Source: Desulfobulbaceae bacterium UBA2276 (lineage in GTDB: Bacteria; Desulfobacterota; Desulfobulbia; Desulfobulbales; Desulfocapsaceae). From it: DNA of 15,473 nucleotides. The notes below the pieces were generated by a model, which was not told the DNA's origin, ran no database searches, and saw only the letters and a program-made list of their open reading frames with translations. The DNA lies in contig DDWW01000040.1 in the NCBI GenBank assembly GCA_002347085.1, forward strand, positions 1 through 15,473, in the 5' to 3' direction. The position numbers were made by a program, and so were the translations under genes. Below, one piece after another: positions 10,001 through 15,458 of the stretch; position 1 is the first letter of the stretch, and each line of letters starts with the position of its first letter.

Positions 10001-10262
10001 CGCCGGAGGCTCGCTGTGGTTTCAGTTCAGGGATTGGAATGAGTATAATTTCTCCTTTTGGAGCTTTAACCACCGCGAGCTTCGCCATGATGCGGCGCGT
10101 TTTTATGCCGAATACCTGCCGCCCGGTAATTACCATCTGGCCTATACGGCCCAGGCGGTGGCCGAGGGCGATTTTGTAACCCAGCCGGTATTTGCCGGGG
10201 AGATGTACGATGCCGATATTTACGGCAAGGGCGTGAGCGGCAGTCTCCATGTCGATCCGTAA
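4020..10262 (+). CDS. Bacterial alpha-2-macroglobulin (thioester type) with N-terminal LprI-like domain
   Basis: Periplasmic alpha-2-macroglobulins trap attacking proteases: cleavage of a bait region exposes a thioester that bonds covalently to the protease. Here the thioester motif is intact (YTCWEQ, Cys1569 to Gln1572). At 2080 residues it is longer than E. coli YfhM (about 1650). A hydrophobic stretch (residues 9-24) is a signal peptide or anchor with no lipobox Cys. Residues 37-130 resemble LprI/DUF1311 (FDCVKA, ETLIC; Cys38, 50, 97, 115). Then follow several macroglobulin-like beta domains, an MG2-type YRPGKEV segment near 770, a bait-like region probably around 1040-1080, the YRPGQEV segment near 1245, the A2M segment YWNPAVF/DNLTGWR near 1350-1385, the helical thioester domain (about 1550-1860), and a C-terminal recognition-type domain. 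GGAGG at 4010-4014 supports the start. The 247-bp leader has TTGACA at 3871 but no clear -10. It overlaps pbpC by 14 bp. Confidence 0.92.
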   Translation: MKLFKNYGLSVILLVLLLLLHLTGKNSAASLFQASFDCVKASSPIETLICSDETLATLDRELGLLFTNARTALDGEADRLAHLKEQRAWLKSRLTTCQIPRSGKLLGDVPAMRECLIKEMRKRNEILTESLKKAAPEIKAEAAPFDSLVAAKVEELKISRITPKGDDVDKREQIVFQFNRPVVPIGKMDRDTGEIPIEIIPQAKCQWRWLNHSALACNLDKEDYLFLATQYKVNVKPGIIDENALTISTPVQHEFITARPRVLSSKPYDPPGIKVPDWDGPGIPVIDVRFNQQVTSSSVAQSLYIEAKGERYALKVTPSASSYQEKEVSVSLDKRNFWINTLQTRNDEPVQIQDHSEPARLNWIVRPQKALPEDTEYFLKVEPGLVSAFGPLRGIEDRIVAKGWTLPTFSFLGVECTNNDNQSVFIAVGDTKEKCSVFENVQLVFSAPVYGRQFTSADFLSPPMKYSSSVLDPLKELENSGHYCGSINHERSKHYKVSLPKVLKNSTLYTISLKGSSLEDKNNEECIKDVFDRCLPKDISASFSMDRYRPTFNWSGQSSVLEKDLQSDVSLYSANIDQATLEGETFTAQGGIAPMSQEIPLFAKLDSFERSSFGVKKLLANGSGIVSGEIKLQPEKATMEGRKDFFAQVTPFHVHAKVGEDSGLVWVTDLTSGKPVDGAEITVFEGSLFSKDEKTKKRDIATSKTNNKGVASIPGYNALTKNSTERYLSILVSKGKDLACLPLYSYEFSIYHRGSTSLSTRIATWGMTAEGVYRPGKEVDYKLYVRDMHTEGARLPEIRQYQLEIHDPKGAVVEKKDITLSEFGTYADKYATSKNGAAGKFKVYLRSEKPSLFLHAMDFLVTDYVPASFKVQTTLNQQVYKFEDTVGVDTTATLHSGGPFTDATNRYAATLYGKPFRSTYSATEEFWFGSPWCEPYDCQKYSLMNKDAQLDQEGKASTSFAADGREIGFGTMEVESAVEDDRGKKIANMAKAEYFGVDRFVGLKTENFVFAVGKPVKFRFVVTDGKGIPVEGVHVNIESSGQRYMAYVAKGAGNSFVTQAHTEQGVTDNNLQLLSGKTAGDFEMVFDSVGEHDLTVSIEDTKGRSHTTKIKLWVTGPDAISWGQNKDDALDFVTQKTSYAVGEKATILVKNPYPKAKALVTVERMGIVKSWVETLDSSLAPISFTVTEEMAPNFALSVVVFSPRVDIKQVDNSFDLGKPEWRMGYVQMEAKGKKHKFDFKINTDMETYRPGQEVHAKVQVTPRDGSGIGRRELTIAVLDEAVFDLIKGGMAYFDPQKGFYGTPIDSVQNYNILRKLVTHAPATPTMKGDDPGGDGAMADRMRSDLKSLAYWNPAVFTDETGKAEFSFKAPDNLTGWRILVLAADQNDHLDVGYKNIKVNRLTEIQPAMPNQVVEGDSFVAAFSVMNRTPDKRKIKVNISAQGTLADGAAKTVEEVEVGPFERKVAKIRLTAGKIPMDRTVESGQITLSVQAGDALDKDALAHQLVVNKKKNLDVGANYGTTSEAQVQEPLLFPENIRTDMGDVTLTLSPTLIGDLEGAFRFMKSYPYTCWEQKLSRAVMAANYQELKKYLSPDLTWDGSNGTIVEAIDSAKDFQAPNGGMGFFKKDNDRVDPYLSAYTALCFTMLEGLGYKTPKTVEEKLHGYLLEMLRTDVMPSYYSKGMASSVRAVALGALSRAKKIDTDMLKRHMEHLDQIDMFGKSQMLEAAIRLGNQEAIVETIADKILSSSNETGGRITFNESFDDGYNRILSSTPRTNCAVLSSLLLLSDSKKGAEQLQDLPYRLARTIRTMRGQKDHFENTQENLFCTSSLVDYSRRYEKVEPNMEVAVSYEGESLGNTRFASFQDKPLVVSHAINASDPGKRKVVVVDKKGEGRIYYATVMHYAPLADQENSVNAGMQITREYFVEDRSSGTWRLLGREDKIKRGDVVRVDLYLHLSAARTQIVVDDPIPGALEPVNTELATASQVDADKAKATYAGGSLWFQFRDWNEYNFSFWSFNHRELRHDAARFYAEYLPPGNYHLAYTAQAVAEGDFVTQPVFAGEMYDADIYGKGVSGSLHVDP

Positions 10263-12366
10263 ATTCGTGCGGAGGTGGGGAGGATGGATCGGTGCGGCAC
10301 TTGCCGTGCCGATTCTCCTTGTGTCGATTACCATTTTTGACTTAGCCCCTGATCTCCCAATTTCACTCGATGCTGCGGTTCTTCAGGGGGCCATGCCGAT
10401 CTTTTCCGACCGCTATGGCCTACCCCTCAGTCGTTCCTATCAAAGTGCCCTCAACCCCCATAACCTTGTCCCCTACCATGACGTTCCCGAACGGCTGATC
10501 GCTGCATTCATTGCCGCCGAAGACGCCCGATTCTTCAAACACCACGGCATCGACTGGCTGGCCAGAATGCACGCCTTGTGGCAAAACATCAAGGGGTTTG
10601 AAAATGTCCGCGGCGCAAGTACCATCAGCGAACAGGTCGTTCGTATTCTTCATCCAAGACCAAGAACCTATTGGTCTCGCTGGCTGGAAGGCTGGGATGC
10701 CACGCGCCTTGAACATCGATTTGATAAACATGAGCTGCTGGAGTTTTACCTCAACCAAGTGCCTTTTTCCTCCGGTCGCCGCGGGGTCGTCCAGGCGGCC
10801 CGATATTATTTCGGCAGATCGCTTGCCACCCTCAATACCAAGGAGATGTTGGCCCTTGCTACAATGGTCCGGGCGCCGTCTCTTCTCGACCCTATCAGAG
10901 GGAAAGGCGATCTGGAAAAAAGGATCGCTCTTTTGGCCGCGCGCATGGTGCGGCAAGGCACATTGTCCCAGGAATCGTATAAGGATGCCACCGACGGCCG
11001 GTTGCAGATGCACACCTCGGAACTATCGGTTGCCGCGCATCATTTCCTTGCCTATGTGAAAGAGCGGGTGGATGGTGTAGTAAGATCGTCCCAGCCGATT
11101 CGCACAACCCTTGACGGCGAACTGCAGCAGAAGGTGCAGGAACTCCTAGAACAACGACTGAGGGACATCTCCGAATACGGCCTGAAAAACGGCGGGGTCC
11201 TGATAATTGATCATAGTACCGGGGAGGTTCTGACCTGGGCGGTGGCCGGAAAGATTGATGACAAAGACAGCGGCTACGATCATGACGCGATCAGAACGGC
11301 CCGACAACCCGGTTCGACCCTGAAGCCTTTTGTCTATGCTCTGGCCTTAGACAAAGGCTGGACTGCCGAAACCACCATAAAAGATGAACCGCTCGTTGAA
11401 CAGGTTGAGCACGGCCTGCACATTTATCGGAATTTTAGCCAGGTGTATTATGGGGAGGTGAGTATGGCTGTCGCCTTGGGCAATTCCTTGAACACCCCGG
11501 CGGTCAGGACTCTCAATTTTGTTGGCCTGGACAACTTTCTGCGAACCCTTCAAAATTCAGGAATGACCTGCCTAACGAGGGGAATGGAAATATATGGCAA
11601 CGGCCTTGTCCTCGGAAATGCTGAGATCTCGCTGCTGGAACTCGTTCAAGCCTATGGTGCCCTGGCCCAAGGGGGCATTCCCTTGACACTTTCAGTATTG
11701 CTTGACGAAGGCACTTCCAAAAAAGATATCGACCAGCGCCTTTTTTCCGAGCAGGCAGCAAAAACCATCGGAATGATCCTTTCCGAGGATGCCTATCGAC
11801 AGTTGGAGTTCGGCAAGTACAGTGTTCTCAGCTTCCCGGAACGTACAGCAGTGAAAACAGGAACCTCAGCAAAGGCCAATGATGTATGGACTGTGGCCTA
11901 TAACGGTCGTTATCTGATCGGCATCTGGTTTGGCAACATGGACAGATCGCCGCCGAAAAAACAGGTCACTGGTGCTGGAGGGCCAGCACTGCTGGCACGC
12001 AGCGTTTTTGGCGAAGTTACGAAGCGTTACGGATATTGTCCTATGCCAAAAATTGATCTTGTTCAGGTAGAGTCAAATTTGCCTTCGGCTCGGGAGGCAA
12101 TAAGAATGATAATTCCAACCGAAGACATGGAAATTCTCTTTGATCCGCGAATTCCCAACAATTCTCAAGTCATTCCTTTTACTCTCTCCGGAGTGACTCA
12201 AGATGATAAAGTCGAGTGGGATATCGACAATGAAAACTTCCTGTCGCCAGTTCATGACAAACTCTTATGGCCAGTGACACTTGGGGAACATACCGTTTCC
12301 GCCAAGGTTAAAAGTGGAGACGGCCGCCTCATTTCACTCCCAGCGCGAAAAATCACTGTTAAATAA
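10249..12366 (+). CDS. pbpC: Penicillin-binding protein 1C, bifunctional peptidoglycan synthase
   Basis: PBP1C is an inner-membrane class A PBP with a periplasmic glycosyltransferase and transpeptidase. Of 705 residues, about 13-32 form a transmembrane anchor. The GT51 domain shows EDARFFKHHG (Glu91, Asp92), GASTISEQ (the first Gln of the usual STxxQQ pair is Glu here) and ELLEFYLNQVPF. The transpeptidase has the three penicillin-binding motifs: SxxK at Ser356-Lys359 (GSTLK), SxN at Ser413-Asn415, and KTG at Lys536. Residues from about 625 form a BiPBP_C-type beta domain typical of PBP1C. The ATG lies 14 bp inside the end of the macroglobulin gene, so the two are co-transcribed and probably translationally coupled; the Shine-Dalgarno is weak. 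This pairing is conserved across many Gram-negative bacteria and is interpreted as wall repair linked to protease trapping. Confidence 0.95.
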   Translation: MSIRKFVRRWGGWIGAALAVPILLVSITIFDLAPDLPISLDAAVLQGAMPIFSDRYGLPLSRSYQSALNPHNLVPYHDVPERLIAAFIAAEDARFFKHHGIDWLARMHALWQNIKGFENVRGASTISEQVVRILHPRPRTYWSRWLEGWDATRLEHRFDKHELLEFYLNQVPFSSGRRGVVQAARYYFGRSLATLNTKEMLALATMVRAPSLLDPIRGKGDLEKRIALLAARMVRQGTLSQESYKDATDGRLQMHTSELSVAAHHFLAYVKERVDGVVRSSQPIRTTLDGELQQKVQELLEQRLRDISEYGLKNGGVLIIDHSTGEVLTWAVAGKIDDKDSGYDHDAIRTARQPGSTLKPFVYALALDKGWTAETTIKDEPLVEQVEHGLHIYRNFSQVYYGEVSMAVALGNSLNTPAVRTLNFVGLDNFLRTLQNSGMTCLTRGMEIYGNGLVLGNAEISLLELVQAYGALAQGGIPLTLSVLLDEGTSKKDIDQRLFSEQAAKTIGMILSEDAYRQLEFGKYSVLSFPERTAVKTGTSAKANDVWTVAYNGRYLIGIWFGNMDRSPPKKQVTGAGGPALLARSVFGEVTKRYGYCPMPKIDLVQVESNLPSAREAIRMIIPTEDMEILFDPRIPNNSQVIPFTLSGVTQDDKVEWDIDNENFLSPVHDKLLWPVTLGEHTVSAKVKSGDGRLISLPARKITVK

Positions 12367-12423
12367 GTTTGTTGTCAACTATTCATGAGGATTCAACCGA
12401 TGATGGTGAGGTGATAAGTCATT

Positions 12424-12449
12424 GCTTTTTTCGGGGTTCCCCTAAAAGC
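12424..12449. terminator. Possible hairpin terminator after pbpC
   Basis: GCTTTT at 12424-12429 pairs with AAAAGC at 12444-12449, and inside it GGGG (12433-12436) faces CCCC (12439-12442). It lies 58 bp after the pbpC stop. There is no T-run directly after the stem on either strand, so intrinsic termination is uncertain. Confidence 0.3.
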
Positions 12450-12843
12450 CCCTTCCAAGGAAGAGCCAACCAGACCAATGCATCAAAACTACCTTTCCCA
12501 GATAGCCTTAGCGCTTATTTTGCGCTGCAATCAATAATTGGCATTGAACCAAGGTTGCCAAGACCTATTCAGATAAAAACGGAAAATATTTACCGAGATT
12601 TGACAGCAGTATCCTGCAGCATCTGAATATCACGCATGAATATCAATGAAAGGCCTCAAGTACTTTGGCATGTTGACTGTGGAAACTGACTGCATTTCTG
12701 AGACAATGTTGGTTTGCCGCATTTAGCAGGTACGTATTTGTCATGGCAAGGCTTGGTTAAACATCACACCTCTGAGGTTAACAATCTTTCTGATAAGGTT
12801 GCTGGCCAATATACGTAACAAATTTCACTCGGCCCAAAGTCCA

Positions 12844-12860
12844 GATATTTCCAAAATATC
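12844..12860 (-). terminator. Short AT-rich hairpin downstream of the umuDC-SemiSWEET operon
   Basis: A perfect 7-bp inverted repeat, GATATTT / AAATATC with a 3-base loop, begins 21 bp beyond the SemiSWEET stop codon. The position fits an operon end, but the stem is AT-rich and not followed by a U-tract on the minus strand, so it may be chance. Confidence 0.25.
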
Positions 12861-12880
12861 CGTAACATCTGACATTATCT

Positions 12881-13141
12881 TTATCCATGCCGTATCTTGA
12901 GTACCAGAACACACATTGCAAGGGTGAAACTGACCGTATTTGCCAAAATCAATGGTAGATCCATAAGGAGAAACCCATAAATCAGCCACAGAAACAATCC
13001 TGTACTGAGAATGGTATACATCAGGAGAGAAACATCATTGGTTCTTTTTGATCGCAATATCTTGATAACTTGAGGCAAGAATGAACAGGTCGTACATGTT
13101 GCCGCAATTAATCCAATAAGTGTGGTCGTGTCAAAATTCAT
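12881..13141 (-). CDS. SemiSWEET-family sugar transporter
   Basis: SemiSWEETs are three-helix membrane proteins that dimerise to form a facilitative sugar pathway. From the ATG at 13141 the protein is 86 residues, the normal family size. It has the PQ-loop motif FLPQ (Pro23-Gln24) in helix 1, Trp52 in helix 2 and Asn68 in helix 3; Trp and Asn at this spacing line the sugar site in characterised SemiSWEETs. Three hydrophobic segments lie at about 7-26, 39-60 and 64-83. A longer frame starting at 13180 would add 13 polar residues (MARAACGQGYGFV) and run into umuC, so I reject it. The chosen ATG overlaps the umuC stop as ATGA (13141-13138), indicating coupled translation and membership in the umuDC transcription unit. 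The substrate cannot be read from sequence. Confidence 0.88.
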   Translation of the reverse strand: MNFDTTTLIGLIAATCTTCSFLPQVIKILRSKRTNDVSLLMYTILSTGLFLWLIYGFLLMDLPLILANTVSFTLAMCVLVLKIRHG

Positions 13142-14427
13142 GACAAACCCGTAGCCTTGGCCACAGGCAGCTCTTGCCAATTAGTGGTATAAGCGGGTGA
13201 CTTCCGTGTCTGTTGCATCGACCACGGTTTATACTCAGCTGTTGTCATACCGTACTGAATGGTACTTCGCCCCCATTTACTATTGATCCTGTCCAGTGCG
13301 GTCATCAACTGTTTATCCTCTTTCTCTGCTGGCCGTAAGAACGAGAACAAATCCTGCTGTCTGTATCCTTGCTTAACGATACCGGCGAGCATAACACCAG
13401 TCTTTCGATATCGATATCCGGGCTTGTACAATGACTTGAGGCACTGCAGAGCTGCGGTTATGAGATCTGGTGTTGAAGAAGTGGGCTGATGAAGAGTAAT
13501 TGTTTGATTATTGGAATAACTGGCCTGTTCATCAAACGGCCCGGTTGTGATAAAGATATTTAGAGTATCTGCTTCAACTCCCAGTTTGCGTAGTTTTTCG
13601 CCAGCTATCGAAACAAAATTGATGACGGCCTCTCTGAGGTTGTAAAGGTCGGTAACCGGATGCCCGAATGATCTTGAAGTAATGATTGATTTTGGACACG
13701 GAGGAGCATTTTCAAGCGAAATACATGAAATACCGTTCAGCTCCAAAGCAGTACGAGCCCCAACAACGGTCAATTGCTTACGAATCCATGTTTCATCGGC
13801 CGTCTTAAGATCAAGTGCAGTATAGATACCACGGCTGTTCAGCTTTTCGGTAGAACGTCTGCCAATTCCCCAAACATCATTAACCTCGGTCATTGCCAGA
13901 ACCTGGTCTATTTGACTGTTGCCAGCAAGATCGAAGACTCCATTGAATTGTTCCTCTTTCTTTGCGACTCGATTGGCAATCTTTGCCAGTGTTTTGGTTG
14001 TGGCAATACCAATGGACACAGGAATACCAACCTGTTTTCTTACTCTCTCCCTCAATTCCGCTGCATATTTGACCCGGTCCCAGACTTTAGTTACCGGTAA
14101 TGATATAAATGCCTCATCAATTGAATAAACCTCAACGTCTGGTTCCATCTGCCGCAACACATCCATCACTCGGTGCGAGAGATCCCCGTATAATGCATAG
14201 TTTGAAGAAAAAACATGAACCTTGTGTTTGGCAATCACATGCTTGACCTTGAAGAAAGGTTCACCCATAGGAATACCAAGAGCTTTTGCTTCATTTGATC
14301 GGGCAACAATACAACCGTCATTATTGGTAAGCACGACAACGGGCTTACCGTTCAGCTCTGGCCGGAACAGTCGCTCACATGAAACATAGAAGTTGTTGCA
14401 ATCTACGAGGGCGAAGACTTTCTTCAT
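13138..14427 (-). CDS. umuC: UmuC, catalytic subunit of translesion DNA polymerase V
   Basis: UmuC is a Y-family polymerase that, as UmuD'2C, copies past lesions during the SOS response. The 429-residue length matches the family. Catalytic acidic residues are Asp9 (LVDCNNFYVSCE) and Asp104-Glu105 (VYSIDEAF). Helix-hairpin-helix character is seen around NDVWGIGRRS. A beta-clamp binding motif, QQDLF, lies at residues 357-361. The C-terminal YTTNWQELPVA block is the UmuC-specific tail. It starts 12 bp after the umuD stop without a clear Shine-Dalgarno, so it probably depends on coupling. Its stop overlaps the start of the SemiSWEET gene. All key residues are present, so the gene looks functional. 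Such genes sit both in chromosomes and on mobile elements, so this alone does not show transfer. Confidence 0.95.
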   Translation of the reverse strand: MKKVFALVDCNNFYVSCERLFRPELNGKPVVVLTNNDGCIVARSNEAKALGIPMGEPFFKVKHVIAKHKVHVFSSNYALYGDLSHRVMDVLRQMEPDVEVYSIDEAFISLPVTKVWDRVKYAAELRERVRKQVGIPVSIGIATTKTLAKIANRVAKKEEQFNGVFDLAGNSQIDQVLAMTEVNDVWGIGRRSTEKLNSRGIYTALDLKTADETWIRKQLTVVGARTALELNGISCISLENAPPCPKSIITSRSFGHPVTDLYNLREAVINFVSIAGEKLRKLGVEADTLNIFITTGPFDEQASYSNNQTITLHQPTSSTPDLITAALQCLKSLYKPGYRYRKTGVMLAGIVKQGYRQQDLFSFLRPAEKEDKQLMTALDRINSKWGRSTIQYGMTTAEYKPWSMQQTRKSPAYTTNWQELPVAKATGLS

Positions 14428-14439
14428 TAAACAGGCCGG

Positions 14440-14877
14440 TTAGAATTGATGGATAACACTGGTGACCACTCCCCAGACACTGAAGTCGGTATCTTCTGTG
14501 ATTTCAACAGGTGGGTAATCGGGGTTTGCCGCAACCAACTGACAAGTGGTGCTGTCTTGTACGAATCTCTTCACCGTCAGTTCACCATTAACGATAGCGA
14601 TGACAATTTTCCCGCTGGTTGCTTCAAGGGATCGGTCAACAACCAGAATATCGCCATCATTTATCCCTACGTCTTTCATTGAATCACCCGCAACCCTTAC
14701 AAAGAACGTGGCAACTGGATGTTGAATCAGCAGCTCATTCAAATCAAGTTTTCGGTCTATATGGTCATCGGCAGGTGAAGGAAAACCAGCAGAAACGCCG
14801 CAGGTAAAGAGAGGGCATACAACCTTGGTCTTTTGTTCAACTTCAAAAATAGCATTTATCGAGGAATCTGTTTTCAT
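14440..14877 (-). CDS. umuD: UmuD-type SOS mutagenesis protein (LexA-like self-cleaving serine protease)
   Basis: UmuD cleaves itself when RecA filaments form, giving UmuD', which activates UmuC. The 145-residue protein has the peptidase S24 fold signature. The cleavage site is SAGFPSPADD, predicted between Ala30 and Gly31 (E. coli UmuD cuts Cys-Gly before the same FPSPA). The nucleophile is Ser66 in VAGDSM and the general base is Lys103 in LTVKRF; the spacing of 37 equals that in E. coli (Ser60/Lys97). There is no N-terminal helix-turn-helix, which rules out LexA or a phage repressor. It is the first gene of umuD-umuC-SemiSWEET. The ATG at 14877 has no visible Shine-Dalgarno, and no alternative start lies before an upstream in-frame stop. 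No E. coli-type LexA box is seen upstream. Confidence 0.94.
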   Translation of the reverse strand: MKTDSSINAIFEVEQKTKVVCPLFTCGVSAGFPSPADDHIDRKLDLNELLIQHPVATFFVRVAGDSMKDVGINDGDILVVDRSLEATSGKIVIAIVNGELTVKRFVQDSTTCQLVAANPDYPPVEITEDTDFSVWGVVTSVIHQF

Positions 14878-15016
14878 GCAGGTAAGAATATCACATAATC
14901 CAAAAAAGATAATGTCTAAATCCTACGATTAGTCCGCACACCCTAAATAGTGAACAGTTGCAGATTTTTAGATAATACAAGAAATTGTCCTATAAAAATC
15001 AATGCCAGTTTGGACA

Positions 15017-15035
15017 GGTGTAGATTATCGACACC
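15017..15035. promoter_or_regulatory. Operator-like 19-bp dyad upstream of umuD
   Basis: GGTGTAGATTATCGACACC is nearly self-complementary: 16 of 18 arm bases pair around a central T (GGTGTnGAT / ATCnACACC). It lies 140 bp upstream of the umuD start. A possible minus-strand promoter follows (TTGATT as AATCAA at 14997-15002; TATTAT as ATAATA at 14972-14977, with a 19-bp spacer). It could be a LexA or other repressor site for umuD, or serve the small ORF on the other side. It does not match the E. coli CTGT-N8-ACAG box. Confidence 0.4.
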
Positions 15036-15136
15036 CAAAATGCTATCAGATATTTTTTAATTCCGGCCAACTGTGATTTTTAAAACTAACTGGCAATCAT
15101 TTTGATCTTCACTGGAGTTGCAACGAGGAGGTAGTA

Positions 15137-15232
15137 ATGGTACCCTTGGAGAAGTCTATAAGACTCAGATACTTTAAGCGAAGAAGTGACATGTTTTTCA
15201 GCAGATTGAATAAAAATCACATCGTTCGTTGA
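15137..15232 (+). CDS. Possible 31-residue basic small protein
   Basis: An ATG at 15137 sits five bases after a strong ribosome-binding site, GAGGAGG (15125-15131), better than that of most genes here. The frame encodes MVPLEKSIRLRYFKRRSDMF followed by 11 further residues, and is rich in Arg and Lys. I recognise no family, and there is no transmembrane segment. It could be a real small protein, a regulatory leader, or the start of a decayed gene. Only the ribosome-binding site argues for translation. Confidence 0.3.
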   Translation: MVPLEKSIRLRYFKRRSDMFFSRLNKNHIVR

Positions 15233-15392
15233 TTTTATCGCTGACCGTGAATCATATGCTTAAAAGAAATACGGGATTTTGTCTTTGGAGGAAATAATGG
15301 GGGGCAGGCGTTGATGTTAAAGAGTTTTACAGATGATGTTAAACAGACGATTAAGATAATAAAAAAAAGAACTTAACACATATTGGATAGCA

Positions 15393-15422
15393 TGTCGCTA
15401 ATTGTCGCTAATTGTCGCCAAT
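15393..15422. repeat. Three tandem 10-bp repeats (TGTCGCTAAT)
   Basis: TGTCGCTAAT occurs at 15393-15402 and 15403-15412, and TGTCGCCAAT at 15413-15422. The array ends 36 bp before the tRNA 3' end. Iteron-like arrays beside a tRNA end could be recombinase arm-type or excisionase sites, but could also be a simple repeat. Confidence 0.7.
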
Positions 15423-15458
15423 TTTCAACAATCCAAAATGCGCTAAGTCCTTGATTTA

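Larger units (their letters stand above)
12367..12880. other. Intergenic region without a convincing gene
   Basis: These 514 bp separate the convergent ends of pbpC and the SemiSWEET gene. An 85-codon frame from a TTG at 12369 has no ribosome-binding site, no recognisable motif and atypical composition, so I do not call it. The stretch holds small dyads: 12424-12449, 12510-12526 (AGCGC/GCGCT), 12538-12561 (TTGGCA/TGCCAA) and 12844-12860. One or more may end the two converging transcripts. Confidence 0.6.

Noticed and set aside
10511..11059. 182-codon frame inside pbpC in another frame
   Set aside because: It lies entirely within a clearly functional gene and has no family features; it is a shadow of the pbpC frame.
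12369..12626. 85-codon frame after pbpC
   Set aside because: It starts at a TTG with no ribosome-binding site, shows no recognisable motif, and lies in a region with several dyads; it looks like chance coding.
13142..13180. Longer N-terminus for the SemiSWEET protein
   Set aside because: The 13 extra residues are unlike SemiSWEET N-termini, overlap umuC, and the ATGA start gives the normal 86-residue length.
14878..15016. E. coli-type LexA box (CTGT-N8-ACAG) upstream of umuD
   Set aside because: I read both strands and found none. A GAACAGTTGC stretch near 14952-14961 has only a 7-base palindrome and does not fit the known GTTC or GAAC box layouts.
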